Source: Stentor coeruleus
Taxonomy: Eukaryota; Ciliophora; Heterotrichea; Heterotrichida; Stentoridae
Direction of reading: 5' to 3'
Length of the DNA stretch: 56,990 nt
Assembly (NCBI GenBank): GCA_001970955.1
Contig: MPUH01000403.1
Location: 1-56,990, forward strand
The notes beneath the pieces were generated by a model. That model did no database searches and was not told the origin of the DNA. It saw only the letters and a program-made list of their open reading frames with translations. Both the position numbers and the translations under genes were made by a program. How positions within the stretch are numbered: position 1 is the first letter of the stretch; each line of letters starts with the position of its first letter. Of this stretch, positions 9,241 through 21,209 are shown one piece after another.

Positions 9241-10643
9241 TTATATTATAGCCTAATTATTCGTTGCTAATTAGTACTATAAACGTGTGGAAGAAAATGC
9301 TATGGATAATGGAGACTATGGGTTTGAGTATATGCCCAATTATAAAATTATGAAAATTTATATTTAGTAAGGTATAGTAAATTATAAGAATAAGCCTAAG
9401 TTTTGAGGACAAGCTAGGCTAAATGACTGAAAAAATTGAAATTCAGATGATATGAGATGGAAATGGTATTTTAGTATTGAAAATAAGATTTAAAAAGTTG
9501 TGATAAAATTGGGAGATAGTGTCTTAGGGATTTTTTGAAGATAGTTGATTTATTGAAATTCTGATCTCAGGCATAGTTGACTGATAATGCACTTGATTTT
9601 CATATTTATAAATTTTTCATAGCATGAGTATTATTTTTAAGAAATGAGAAAATTAGATTTGGCTTGGCTTTGATATGATTTTTTATATTGAAAGGTAATA
9701 AGAGTTCTATACTGCATTAACTAAATCTGGATTGATGAATGTGAATTGATATTAAGCATATAGAATAGTTAATTATTCCATATACAAATCTCTTTGCAAT
9801 TAAAATATTTTGGCAATACTGTTTGAAAACCAATAACTTTTCTGTTTATATAGAATCTTTGCCATAAGTATCCAATTTATTTTACAATATGAAGTTTTCA
9901 AATATTATATAAGCATAACTAGTTTTTAATGCTAAGGTTTAAACACTATCTAAATTTATATTTTGATAATTTCTAGTATTATAAAGCTAGAGTGAATTTT
10001 CTTACAGCTTTTTGTCAAAATGGAACTAGATTTCACTTAAAGTTTGCAAATGATAAAATATCTAAAGTTTACTTTAAGATATAACAATATATTATTAACA
10101 AATATATTCTAGTGATTTTAAAATTTATACTTTAATACAAATATCATCATAAAGTAAACAAAATATATCAAATATCATCCTTGTTATAAAACAGTTGCAT
10201 CTATATTCGCAATCCTACTTCCTTGCATTCAACATAATCTTTTATAACTTTCAAGCAATTCTCATATTATGGATGCAAACATTTCATGGCTTTTATGTCA
10301 TAAATTTTAAGCAAATTCTTACGTCCATACATAAAACTCCATTTTATTTTCATTTCATATTCACCTTGCATTTAGAATAAATATCTAAATTATATTTTTA
10401 TGGAAGTTCATTGAAATGCCATTATATAATCTAAAAACTATCACAATCAAATATAAAAACTATTAATAGCACTAAAAATAAGCAAAAACCTTTAAAACTT
10501 CATATGACTTTTATAAAATTACCCAATTCTTCTTACCCCCAAATAAATCACTCATCTTTTGATAAGACAAATTTTGATTCGAAATAGCTCCTATAAAAAT
10601 AAAATACAACAAATATAATTTTACAGAAGGGGGGGGTTAATAT
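9241..10643. other. Intergenic, 1.4 kb
   Basis: AT-rich without a convincing gene; short frames here lack coding composition. Contains an isolated run of eight G at 10629-10636, rare in this base composition, just before the 40-bp duplication. Confidence 0.5.
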
Positions 10644-10723
10644 TATTCTGGTGTATAGGCTTTTATAATCAATGTCTCTAGACTATTCTGGTGTATAGGC
10701 TTTTATAATCAATGTCTCTAGAC
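10644..10723. repeat. 40-bp perfect tandem duplication over a start codon
   Basis: 10644-10683 and 10684-10723 are identical. Each copy contains the ATG and first codons of the downstream gene, so two start sites exist. Only the second is in frame with the gene. Confidence 0.85.
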
Positions 10724-11095
10724 TACGTGTTCTCTAGTAACCCCAAGCTTATAGAACTGGTGCAAGGCCAGGGCTACGACTTAGATTCTATGATTTTTCT
10801 TTGCAAAGATATTTTCTGTGTATGCAATGACCTGAATATGGAGTCTCACATAATTGGGGATTTTATCAAAAATCTCAAAACTGCCTACGACTACACTAAA
10901 GGTAAACCCATTACTGACGAAGATAATGAACTTCCGACAAGAATCACAGTGACCAACACTCTAAACCGAAAAGTGTTCTATTTTAGTTTGCTTATAGGGA
11001 GCAATGGTGACCCTTATTATGCATGCGATTTTTGCAATAAAACCATGAGACAAGGGGATGTAAAAAGTCATGTCATGGACCATGATTCCTCATAA
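10712..11095 (+). CDS. Small protein with C-terminal C2H2-like zinc finger
   Basis: 127 aa, intronless, TAA at 11095. The N-terminal two thirds form a mixed helical domain I do not recognise. The end has CDFCNKTMRQGDVKSHVMDH, a single Cys-x2-Cys...His-x3-His unit of the C2H2 type, with a D-H-D tail. A single finger at the very end suggests protein or RNA contact rather than sequence-specific DNA binding. The start used is the second of two duplicated ATGs. The gene lies 35 bp upstream of the TBP gene on the same strand, an unusually tight pair. Confidence 0.7.
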   Translation: MSLDYVFSSNPKLIELVQGQGYDLDSMIFLCKDIFCVCNDLNMESHIIGDFIKNLKTAYDYTKGKPITDEDNELPTRITVTNTLNRKVFYFSLLIGSNGDPYYACDFCNKTMRQGDVKSHVMDHDSS

Positions 11096-11130
11096 TTATT
11101 TATAGACGCTTTTCTTAGCATATAATAAAT

Positions 11131-11778
11131 ATGTCCGAGTTTCATGAACTTAATGCGATATGCTCAAATATTCTTGATAAAGATAACTCAATGGCTTTAC
11201 AGTACACAAATTTTGAAGATCAGCCCTTGAACGATAGACCAAATCTTCAAAATGTTGTGGCAACAGCAAATATGATGTGCCAATTGGATCTTAAGAATAT
11301 TGCCTTAAAGGCAAGGAATGCTGAGTACAATCCAAAGCGTTTTGCTGCTGTTATTATGAGAATTCGTGAACCGAAAACAACAGCATTGATTTTCACTAGT
11401 GGGAAAATGGTTGTGACTGGAGCGAAAGATGAGAGTCAAGCAAGAAATGCTGCGAGGAAGTTCACGAGGATCATCCAGAAAATTAACTACCCAGAAGCTA
11501 GGTTTTCTGAGTTTAAAATACAAAATTTAGTTGCTTCTGTTGATGTCAAGTTCCCTATACGTTTGGAAGGTTTAGCTCAGGAGCATTATCAGTTTTCTAG
11601 TTATGAGCCAGAAGTTTTCCCAGGGCTTATTTATAGGATGCTGAACCCTAAAGTTGCTTTATTGATATTTGTATCTGGAAAACTTGTTCTCACAGGAGCA
11701 AGGTATAGAGAAGATATTGATAAAGCTTATGACAAAATATATCCAGTATTGAAAAAATTTGAAAAGAAAAATAAATAA
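11131..11778 (+). CDS. TBP: TATA-box-binding protein
   Basis: 215 aa, intronless, ATG at 11131. After a short divergent N-terminus (~35 aa) the saddle domain is unmistakable. Repeat 1 has [30 protein letters not shown] and [20 protein letters not shown]. Repeat 2 has [35 protein letters not shown] and [14 protein letters not shown]. The DNA-intercalating phenylalanines in each repeat (KRF/LIF and VFPG/LIF) are kept. TBP nucleates TFIID, TFIIIB and SL1 at promoters of all three nuclear polymerases. Length and core conservation indicate a functional gene and the standard code (complete to the usual C-terminal helix, then TAA). Confidence 0.98.
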   Translation: MSEFHELNAICSNILDKDNSMALQYTNFEDQPLNDRPNLQNVVATANMMCQLDLKNIALKARNAEYNPKRFAAVIMRIREPKTTALIFTSGKMVVTGAKDESQARNAARKFTRIIQKINYPEARFSEFKIQNLVASVDVKFPIRLEGLAQEHYQFSSYEPEVFPGLIYRMLNPKVALLIFVSGKLVLTGARYREDIDKAYDKIYPVLKKFEKKNK

Positions 11779-12422
11779 TCAGGTTTTTCATAGGTAGAAT
11801 TAAGGAATATATCTGTATATGCTAATTAAATTTTGACTTTCGTTCAGTAAAGTTAATTAGGGATATTACTTCTCCTGATATGAATTAGTAAATTTTTTCA
11901 AACCCAAATTAAATGCCAAATTTAGGTTTGCTTTACCTTGATAACCCTTAAACTAAATTCTCCAATAATCTAATATTTCAATCATCACTCATCTTTATTC
12001 TTTTGTTATAAAGAGGCAATTTATCAATAATCTAATATTTCAATCATCATTCATCTTTATTCTTTTGTTATAATAGAGGCAATTATCAATATTTCACATA
12101 AAAATCTTGGAAAATGCCAGAATTTTATAATATATCATAGACCATATCGAAACTATTTTTTTCTCTATACATTTTTTATCTGAGCCTCTTAGTAAGGAAG
12201 TCTTTCTTATAATAATATCCTCTCTATGCTTATAAAGTTAAGTGAAGTTAATGAGCATATTTTCAGGTGTTTTTCCACAGATTATAATATAAAACCTATC
12301 ATAATAAAATCAAACAAGAATTTTCTTAACCCAATAATATTTTAATTATATGCAAAATACTATCTCCTAGTACCATTTTCCAAAAAATCTAAAGACTTTA
12401 GCATATTTTTTTAAGAAATCTA
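11779..12422. other. Intergenic between convergent genes
   Basis: Shared 3' region of TBP (plus) and the coiled-coil gene (minus). Apart from the 62-bp repeat listed separately I see nothing. Confidence 0.5.
11963..12086. repeat. 62-bp diverged tandem duplication
   Basis: 11963-12024 and 12025-12086 are similar but differ at several positions. Unlike the N-flanked duplications this may be a real, aged repeat or two alleles placed in series. Confidence 0.7.
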
Positions 12423-13982
12423 TTACTTCTTATCATCTTTTTTCGAATTCATAATGAACTTTTCTTTGTTTCTGATCCAGTCAAGTCTTTCTTTTTCAAA
12501 ATCGTCTCGTTCCTTTTCTAAGATTGACTTTTCACTTGTCAGTTTTGATAAGGTAAGGTTTACATTTTCTATAAGTTCTTTGGCCCCTGGGATTTTCATC
12601 CAAGTCTGTTGTAATAAAGTTTCACGTTGGGATAGTTCTTTTTCTTTGTCTATTAGGATTTTTTTCTTATAGTCAGAGTAGGTTTTTACTGCTTCTTCTT
12701 TTTCATTGCGAATTGAAGCTGCACCTCGAGGAGTAGGTGCATCTGTTCCAAGAAAGCGACGAGTAGTTTCAGTATTATCAGAAGACTTTGCCTCTAAAGG
12801 TTTGATTCTAGATGAGCTAGGTGTAGAAAACGCGGTTATTTCTCCAAATCTTGTATTAACAATACTAGAATTTTTTTTATTCATCTGCTCTAAAAGTTCT
12901 ATTCTTTTAAGTTTCTCATCTCTCCCAACATCTCTTTGCATAGAAACCATCATGCTACTGATAATCTTGGTAGCTTTATTTGATTCATTAATAGCAATCT
13001 CACCTCTTAGTGTGGCAATTTTATTCTTTAATGAATCAATTTTCATTTCTATATCAGAAACTTCCCCTTCAGCTTTTCTTCCTTCTCCCAACTGTTCCTC
13101 CAAGCTTTTCAATTCTCCTTGAAGGTGCTTCAACTGATCAGGCTTGCTAGGAGAATTTCCTTGTATTTCTACAATTGGTTCCATAAGCTTACTATCAATT
13201 TTATTGTTAGCTTTCGATTTGGCTCCAAAATTACTCATTTCACTAAAAATGTTTGTTGTAATATTATAAGACGCAGCTCGTGAATGGCCTATTGGTGGAG
13301 GGGTGACATAAGGCACTGTCTGTCCTGATTCAATCCCATTTTTCTGTTCCCAGATCATTTTATGCTTATCAAAAGCCATTCTTTGCATTCTGACGTCTTT
13401 TTCTTTCTGATTTAATAGCTCTTCTTTTTTTCTAAGTTTTTGCATAACAATAGTAATTTCTACTCTTTTTCTTTCATAATCGTCCTTTAATTGGTCAAGT
13501 AAGACTAGTTTATCCTCAAAGCTTTTCTTTTCTTTTTCCAATAATTCATTCTTTTGGAGCTTTACCTGAAGCCATATTTCTTTGCGGATTTTGTTAATAT
13601 CATGATTGCACCCGGTTTTTGGCCTATGGATTTCTTGATTAGCTGAGTTTTCTATTCTTCTCATTTCTTCACTACGGTAGTCTTCAATAATCATTTCATT
13701 GCGATCTATAGTTGTAAGAAGCTCTTCAATTTTTTCTTCGAAACCATCAGGGATAAAGTTTTCTTCAGTGTGCACAGATTGGCTTTTTACTTCATCGTCA
13801 GCGTAGATGTCTGCATTAACTGCAGAAAGCCGTGAAGGGTTTCTTGAGCAGCTGTTAGCCTCGATTTCTTTCATCACAACTTGCAAGGCTTGGTTTAGTC
13901 GATCGAGCTGGCCTTCAATGTCCTCTGATGTATTTGCTGATGGGAGATTTGAACTTATCCGTCGATGAACCTGCTTAGACAT
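12423..13982 (-). CDS. Coiled-coil protein, unknown
   Basis: 519 aa, intronless, ATG at 13982, TAA at 12423. Residues ~20-110 and ~125-230 form charged coiled coils. A linker with SGQTVPYVTPPPIGHSRAAS follows, then coiled coil ~280-360, a Ser/Thr-rich linker with TPTPRG, and a last coiled coil ~430-510 with a Lys-rich tail. No catalytic motif. This architecture is common among ciliate basal-body, cortical and tethering proteins, but I do not recognise the family. The 644 bp to TBP separate convergent genes. Confidence 0.75.
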   Translation of the reverse strand: MSKQVHRRISSNLPSANTSEDIEGQLDRLNQALQVVMKEIEANSCSRNPSRLSAVNADIYADDEVKSQSVHTEENFIPDGFEEKIEELLTTIDRNEMIIEDYRSEEMRRIENSANQEIHRPKTGCNHDINKIRKEIWLQVKLQKNELLEKEKKSFEDKLVLLDQLKDDYERKRVEITIVMQKLRKKEELLNQKEKDVRMQRMAFDKHKMIWEQKNGIESGQTVPYVTPPPIGHSRAASYNITTNIFSEMSNFGAKSKANNKIDSKLMEPIVEIQGNSPSKPDQLKHLQGELKSLEEQLGEGRKAEGEVSDIEMKIDSLKNKIATLRGEIAINESNKATKIISSMMVSMQRDVGRDEKLKRIELLEQMNKKNSSIVNTRFGEITAFSTPSSSRIKPLEAKSSDNTETTRRFLGTDAPTPRGAASIRNEKEEAVKTYSDYKKKILIDKEKELSQRETLLQQTWMKIPGAKELIENVNLTLSKLTSEKSILEKERDDFEKERLDWIRNKEKFIMNSKKDDKK

Positions 13983-16789
13983 TTATTTACTAGATAATAA
14001 CAGAATGGTTGGATATAAGAGTGATTAAGAGATCGAGGTTTGAGACAAAATTTGAAAGGTAAAAATATTGATGGCTGTGAGGTTTTTAAAGCATGAGGAA
14101 TGAAGGTTTTTGAATTTAGTTATAGAGGGTTAAAGCTATGAGGATCCAAAAAGCAATTTAAGGCACAAAATTATAATGCTCGTCAGATTTCTATAACAAA
14201 AAATGTTTTGGATTTATATTACAAAGAGTTTAAAAAAAATTGTATAAATAGTAAATATATAGTAAATTTTCCTATATTTATGTGCAATGAGAAACATATG
14301 CTTGGTTTTTTAATTATATCCTTTGTCTTGAAATATAATTAAAATATTTTGTGTTTTTTTGAAAATAGTATTTATTATGTTAGCCTTTTAGGATAAAATT
14401 CTTTAAATTTTGTATAAATTATTAGGATTAAGGCAAAAAACAGAGTTAAAGTTGATACGCATTTTCCTTAATGCTTGAATGAATTTTAGTTTTTGCTTAT
14501 GCATAAAATTTGGAATTATAGCTCATATGGCAAATGAAATAAATTGTTAAAATGTCTATCAAGAATATTTAATTTCGAAAGCTGATGGGGGCATTGAAAT
14601 GCTTTTTTAATGTCTTATAGGCGAAAATATAATAAGCATTATCGAAGAATATATTTTTATTATTAAAAAAATTAAGTTTACAATATTCTGATTTTTAAAT
14701 ATAGAGTTTTACTTTTAGAATATTAGTTAATGCGCTTTTTATATATAGAATCAATAAAAAGCATATATATATGCAATTTTTATTTGATTTTTCATATATA
14801 AGCTGGGAATTTTCAGAATATAGTCAGATATTTTTGTGGTGCTTTGATTTTTTCCAGTGTTTGACAAAAATACTAACGTAGAATCATTGAAAAGCATTAC
14901 AAAGGAAGAATTGAGAACTTTATTTATTGATTTGGTATAATAAAATACTTAAAGCAAACTCGTGAAAATATTATGATTTTTTGGTATGGTTTGGTATTTA
15001 TAGAAACATACATTAGGTTTTTGTCACATATGCTAATCATACTGTTACTGGTTACACATAAAGACCTTCATTACTTACACTGCAACTTCAAGAAATTTAG
15101 TTGAGCCATAAGGTAAATATCGAAAATACCCCAAGAGTGCTCTTGATGCACATAAAACAGGCATCTCTTTATAAAGAAATATAGAGGATTATATGCTTTT
15201 ATATATAAGTTCGATCTTTTATTATATTCTCTGTTTACTGAGTTAGATGCAAAGCTCTCTTTGATTGCTCAACTGTGCTCGGGATTATGCTGTTATCTCA
15301 AATCTACTCAACTAAGAAATTTAATTTTTCGGGGTCGCGAATCGAAATAAAACTTTTTGTAACTAGAGGAGTAAAATCACTGCTGTACATTAATATGCGA
15401 AATCATATTTATTTTTTTGATAGAATGTTTTATGAGGATATTGAATGCAGGGATTCTATATGCAAATATTCAATACTTTATCTTCAATAGTAAATTGATG
15501 ATTCTTATGCTAGTCTTGTATAAATTTAAGAAAAGGTTTAGGATAGGATTTAATGGAAGATTGGTTTATTTGACATTTTTAATCTAGTTGATGGAATAGG
15601 TAATTTTTTATCTTAGATTTATGATGTGCGAATAAAACATTTTTCATCAATTATTTGTGATTTGGATATGTGCTTATGCTAAGATCTATTATAAATAAAG
15701 GTTTTTCTAATGATTACGTACTAAAGTCTTTATTATATTATATATAAAGTGCTTATATTAAATTACGAATATTTTTTATAGCAAATTACTCAATTTTCCA
15801 AATTATGTATAATAATCCACAGATTTTTAATTTATTAAATATCAGAAAGTTAGATATGCAAGTCAAATACTTTATATTAATTTGACAAATCAAAGTTGCA
15901 AATTTTAAAGAAATTATAATAAAAATTTCTTAGATTAGCATTGTAATTATCTATTTTGCAAATAGCTTAGGCAGCTATTCAAATTTTTACTATATAGATG
16001 GTGAAATTTCCTATAGAAAATTTTATATGAATGAAGAATAAAATGGAATTTAGAAGTCTGAAGAGTTTCTTTGCTAAATTGAATTATTTTTTTATAATAA
16101 CCCCTAAGGCATAAGCTAATATGCATGGACTAATGAATTTTAATAAGTTCGATGCTTAGGTTTTTAAATACAATATCTACCTAATATTTTATACTTTAAT
16201 CATATTACATTTCTTAGCTTGCATAAAAACTTTAACTTCTTTAGCCTAGCCTGCTAATCTTTGGATTCCTTCTAAATCATAAAGCATAAACCCCTAAAAA
16301 CACAATTATATATTCACTTAAATACAATTAGCATATTTATTATTAACCTTGTCCAAATATGCACTAATAATAAATCCTAATTACTTCAAAAAAGTGCACA
16401 AGAAAAACAATCTATTAAAATTGAAATGATCAGAAATCAAAAAAATCAAGTCTTATACATTCATCACCATACTCATATTACAAATTAATCCAAAGTAAAA
16501 TCTAAACATTAAGCTATACAATTCAACACAAAAAATTAAATTTTCTAACCTTATAATCCGAGCTGTAATCAAATTAAATAGAAAAACCTTTTAATACCTT
16601 AATGCAAACAAAGCATATATATAATAAAAATCCCCTTAAAGTTATTTAAAATGTAAAACGCATAATAAGTTTTTTACAGCATAAAACACCCTATTACAAA
16701 CTATCTTTTAAATAAATGCCGTGAATATCCTTAAGGATTATGCAATTTTTGAATATGCTATTCATTATCTAACGCTTTACTTGCCTATC
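13983..16789. other. Gene-poor 2.8-kb stretch
   Basis: Very AT-rich. No intact gene. At about 14855-14940 (plus) a short frame reads FDKNTNVESLKSITKEEL before TAA and has coding-like composition, perhaps a leftover exon or gene fragment. A 71-codon frame near 15275-15490 has no ATG start and reads poorly. I would not annotate either. Confidence 0.45.
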
Positions 16790-17122
16790 TTAATCTTTAT
16801 CAATAAGCATTGCGTACTTCAGAGTCTCAGCATATTTTTTCTTATGTTCCCTTTTATGCATACAAAGTTGGCTTGTTTGTCTAAATCGTTTGCCACAATA
16901 TGAGCATTTGAATGGTTTTATGTTTGAATGAATAAAGCTATGCTCTCGTAGGTTTTGCTTGCTTACAAATAATTTATTGCATTTCTTGCATCTGAAGTTG
17001 TTTTTGCCTAAGTGTGATATAAACATATGCTTTTTCAAGTTGAATTTGCTCTTGTATTCTTTGCCGCAGCCAGCTGCTGGACAACAAAATAGAGTTATAT
17101 TAAGTACTTCCAGACCTTCCAT
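16790..17122 (-). CDS. Three-finger C2H2 zinc-finger protein
   Basis: 110 aa from the ATG at 17122; the open frame extends 7 codons further upstream but without ATG. Three consecutive C2H2 fingers fill residues ~13-93: a variant CPAAGCGKEYKSKFNLKKH (Cys-x4-Cys, His-x4-His), then CKKCNKLFVSKQNLREH and CSYCGKRFRQTSQLCMH. They are joined by short linkers, one of them a TGEKP-like NIKPFKC. This is the TFIIIA/Kruppel-type arrangement and implies sequence-specific DNA binding, or RNA/5S binding as in TFIIIA. A short Lys-rich tail follows. It stands alone between two long gene-free stretches. Confidence 0.85.
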   Translation of the reverse strand: MEGLEVLNITLFCCPAAGCGKEYKSKFNLKKHMFISHLGKNNFRCKKCNKLFVSKQNLREHSFIHSNIKPFKCSYCGKRFRQTSQLCMHKREHKKKYAETLKYAMLIDKD

Positions 17123-17503
17123 TTTTAAGCTTATAGAGATCACCAGAAAACTATTTTAATTAAGATCAGATTTGCTGTGCTAGTTAAAGGCTAAGGAGAA
17201 ATTAGATTTTTTATAAGATATTGTAAAAAGACTATAAAGCAATTTCTCATAAATTGATTAAAAAACTTAGGTTTTCATAATGAAATGCTTACCAAAAGGT
17301 TTCGAATCCAAGGATTTTCTACATAAAACAGTAAGCAAAATCCTAAACCACCAAACACTTCAAATGAGGACTTAGAATGGAAAATCATATTTTCCCTTTA
17401 TTAGATTTTGAAGGCGTAATAGTGAAATCCAACAGAAAATGAATGTCCGAGCTAACGAAGGTAGATAAAGCATATATATCTAGTAATAAACCATGGTAAA
17501 AGC

Positions 17504-17576
17504 ATATCCTCTAAGCCATTCCACCCTTGCTTCCAGACAAAATAAAAAGGCCCTGCTCGAGCTTCATAGAGGATAT
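17504..17576. other. 10-bp perfect inverted repeat, possible structured RNA
   Basis: ATATCCTCTA (17504-17513) and TAGAGGATAT (17567-17576) can pair across a 53-nt loop. The loop holds a GCTCGAGC palindrome. The patch is less AT-rich than its surroundings. It could be a non-coding RNA, but no family motif is visible. Confidence 0.25.
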
Positions 17577-19832
17577 TCAAAATACCAAATACGAAAATTA
17601 GCTTAAATCATCTAAAAATCATAAACAAATAACACTTTTAACTTAAATCTTGTCATTAAAACTATAATTCCTTCAGAATTTGACTTGCAATAAGAAAATG
17701 ATTTTACTATCCTAAGTTACTAGTATTGATTTATCATGGTTTTGCCTTGTTTAAATATGTCTGATTTTTAATATGATAACTTTTGACTATAATATAAGAG
17801 TACACTAAGCTATAAGGCTTATTATTATGGGTTTATGTGAAAAGGTAAAAGTTATTGTTCATACTATATCATAAGTTTTTACCCTTAAATAGAAAACTTG
17901 AATTTATAATTTTAAATTTTTCAAGGTTTTTTAATAGTAGATTTAAGGTATTATGATGCTGTTTAGAGGTTTTTTTGTGAAGCATACTCTTAGGAGAAAA
18001 TTTAAAGAATTATATTTGATTTTCAATCAAGCAGGCATGCTGAATATGATTAAAGAACTAAGGGTTTTTTAATGATTTTTAAATGAGGTTTTTATGATGG
18101 TTTTTGATGTTTATTAGAAGATTTTCAGGTATTTAGGGTAAAGTTTTGCTTTTGAAAAGGTAGTATAAATCATACCATATTAAAATAAGATTTTGTCAAA
18201 AAATATGCATAGGCTTTTTGCTTACTAACTTTTTGAACTACAACTTAGTTTCCTCTAGCTTTTGGGAAAGATTTTAAGTTTCACTGGGTATTTTATGAGA
18301 TTTATCATGAAAAATATTTTCTTAATACATAAATTCATAAAATTTAAATTTTGTTGGATTTAAAGATTAGAATGTACTAACAATAGCACAATCATCTCAC
18401 AAGATCGATACAATATTCAATATTTAATAAATCTCAACCCTAAAACTAATATTTTGAATAAAAACTCTTTTGTTAATTTACTTTGCAACCTCATAATTAT
18501 TATTCATCCATAATCTTAATTACTAATCCTACATTATACTAAAATACAAAAATATTATTATATATAGAGCCAGAATTACAGGAAATTAAAATATTGATAT
18601 TAGTTGTAATATATTTGATAACTAATACACAATGATTTTCTACTTTTTTCAGGAAAAATGTTATAAAATAATCAAACACTGATAAATTTTGGCATTTTGG
18701 TATGCTTCTTGATAATTCTACGTAAAATAAAAGCTTTTAAACTCAATCAGAAACTATAAATCAGTCAATTATAGGCATAGCAGTGCAAATAAATAGGTTA
18801 TTCATCATATAAAATAGTATAAAAAACTTCTGTTTTGCCAATGCTTACTCTTAGGGATATACTATACAAATTGTTTATTTATTTTTCAATTTAGCAGGTA
18901 AATCTTGACTCTGTTACAACAAATTTATTAAGTTTTTTGTATAATTTTAAGTTTTAATATTAAATCTCTAAGTTTTTGTTACTTTTGTGAAGATTTTTTT
19001 CTGCTACTATTCTAGCTCTTTTTGTATATTTTATCTAGGAATATATTCATCTACAATTTAATAAATTCATTTGTATTTTCACTTTCATTGTTTTGCTGTT
19101 TAATGCTTATCAAAGTTAAATGCACTCAAATCTGAGATGGAATTATTTTCTATCATCAAATTTATTACGTTAAACTGTAACATAGCTAATAAGCCAATTT
19201 TAACTATCTTAAATCTACTGCTTTTAGCCAGTTGATTGTTGTTATGAACTATTTTATTATCGATTATCTAAGTGCATATCATTTTTTCCTCATGGTATAT
19301 ATTTATATAGATACATGCTACTTATTTTAACATTTTCTCAATTTAATAACTCTTATTCTATCAAAGTATCATAATTTTCTAAAATAATTGTTTTTATAGA
19401 TATCTGCAAGATCTTCATTTTTCAAAAAATTCTGGTAATCTTATAAAAGCTTGACATTAATTTTTCACTCATCAGATTCTTTTTTAAAGCTTGGTACTTT
19501 CCCCTATACCTATAGCTCCTTCTCTAAACCAATTAAAATTTTTTTCTAGCTTGTTTATTTCTCACCTCTTTTCAATCATATTTCATTTCAACATTTTTCT
19601 TTTTCAAGTCTTTCAATTGAGTGTAAAGGTAAATATTTAACATTTGTAAGCATTAAGGAAATCCTGTTCATATTTTGAAGTGCATCTCTTAGTACTGAAA
19701 AGCTTGAAAAGATGCTGAAGTTATGTTTATATGCATTTAGATGGAATGAAGACCAAAATTATGTTTATTCTGGACTCGGTTTTAAGGAGAATGGATGTCT
19801 TGTAAAAAAGTTTTACCACACTGGGATGCACA

Positions 19833-20007
19833 GCTGATTACAGGGAATGAGATCGCTTGAGTTGATTATAGAAAATAAGATCATTTGAGTTGATTATAGG
19901 AAATGAAATCATTTGAATTGATTATAGGAAATGAGATCATTTAAATTGATTATAAGAAATTAGATTAATTAAATTGGTTATAGGAAATGAGTTCATTTGA
20001 GCTAATT
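19833..20007. repeat. 28-bp minisatellite, 6.25 copies
   Basis: Six consecutive 28-bp units start at 19833, 19861, 19889, 19917, 19945 and 19973, followed by 7 bases of a seventh. The consensus is close to attgattataggaaatgag followed by atcatttga. Units differ by 2-6 substitutions but never in length, so the array is genuine rather than an assembly copy. Confidence 0.92.
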
Positions 20008-21209
20008 AACGAACTTGGAAAAAGTCTTCTTAGATGGTTTATGTAAGTGTGCTAACTTGGAGAGCTTATATAATATACCTGTCAGTCATATATATAGGTT
20101 AGCAAGAATAAAGATCTAATCTAATGCATTCTCTGCTATATTTTAATATTTTAAATTTTTGTTATTATAAATTTAGTATATTTAGTTCATTTTGGTATTA
20201 TTATATTTCAATTTTAGAACTAAGTTAGATATTACTGAGAATAAATTAGAAAGCTGTAAATGAAAATATTACTTTGGTTTCGGGAGAGGACTTTATTTTC
20301 TAAATTAATTTTTTTATTAGTACTTTTGAAGTTGGTTACTAAGTTTTGGGTTGATAAAGGTAATGAAATATATTAAAAAAGTATTTATTAATATTTTTAT
20401 GACATCAACTTTCTTTAATATGTAATTTGTCACATTCCCTGCCTCTAGTTTATATAACTAAACGAGAAAATAATATTTTTACTACTTCTAAAATCGAATT
20501 TTATCCTTGAAAATAAACATCCTAATATTAATAATCCCACATTAATGTTAATACTATAAATTTATCGCTCACACTATGAGCTCTTGATTTATTTTTGTAA
20601 TAATCCCACATTAAATCAATGGTTTAAAATATTAAAATAGCATTATAAAAGAATTTTATTAGCAAGCAATTAATATACTGTTTCATCCTCTTAGCATATT
20701 TATCATAAACAGTTATTTCTAAACAGTGTCAAAGAATACTTGAAAAATCTTTTTCTGTCACTATTTTCCAATGAAGTATAAAATTTTTAATCAAGGCAGA
20801 AAAATTAGTTAGTTTATCTCAGTCACCCTATCTCATCCTATTATCAAAGATTTAACCATAAACACAAAATTATAGTGTCTCCAGAGCCAAATGCTTTCAA
20901 CAAGCCAAGAAACTGAGTAGGAAGCATGAACTAAAAACTATGGTAGGTATATAAAAATTAAATATAGATTCCACCCATGATTTTTTTACTAAATCTCTCA
21001 AATAAGAGAGCCCAAAAGCTTTATCATTCCTATCCTACCCAAACATCATCAAAAAATAAAGCCTACACTTTTATACTAAACTTAAATTCTCACATATAAA
21101 AACTCTATCTTATTAAAAATTATAAGCTCTACATAAAAAAGCAAGTCAGATTATCCCAATAACACCCTTTATTTACCTTTTATACATACAAAACATCATT
21201 TCTATACGA

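Larger units (their letters stand above)
17123..21209. other. Gene-free 4.1-kb stretch
   Basis: The longest stretch without a supportable gene. AT-rich with T-runs. It contains a somewhat more GC-rich patch at ~17400-17580 with a 10-bp inverted repeat, and the 28-bp minisatellite at 19833-20007. No long frame with coding composition was seen in either strand. Confidence 0.5.

Noticed and set aside
12706..13122. 138-codon plus-strand frame with ATG.
   Set aside because: Antisense to the 519-aa coiled-coil gene, hydrophobic composition typical of a shadow.
15275..15490. 71-codon plus-strand frame.
   Set aside because: No ATG at the start, no motif and weak coding composition.
17281..17365. 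tRNA-like segment with ttcgaatcc on the plus strand and a GGATTTT/AAAATCC stem on the minus strand.
   Set aside because: No acceptor stem, no proper 5-bp T stem and no anticodon arm can be formed in either orientation.
19833..20007. CRISPR-like array.
   Set aside because: Units are directly adjacent with no spacers; this is a eukaryotic minisatellite.
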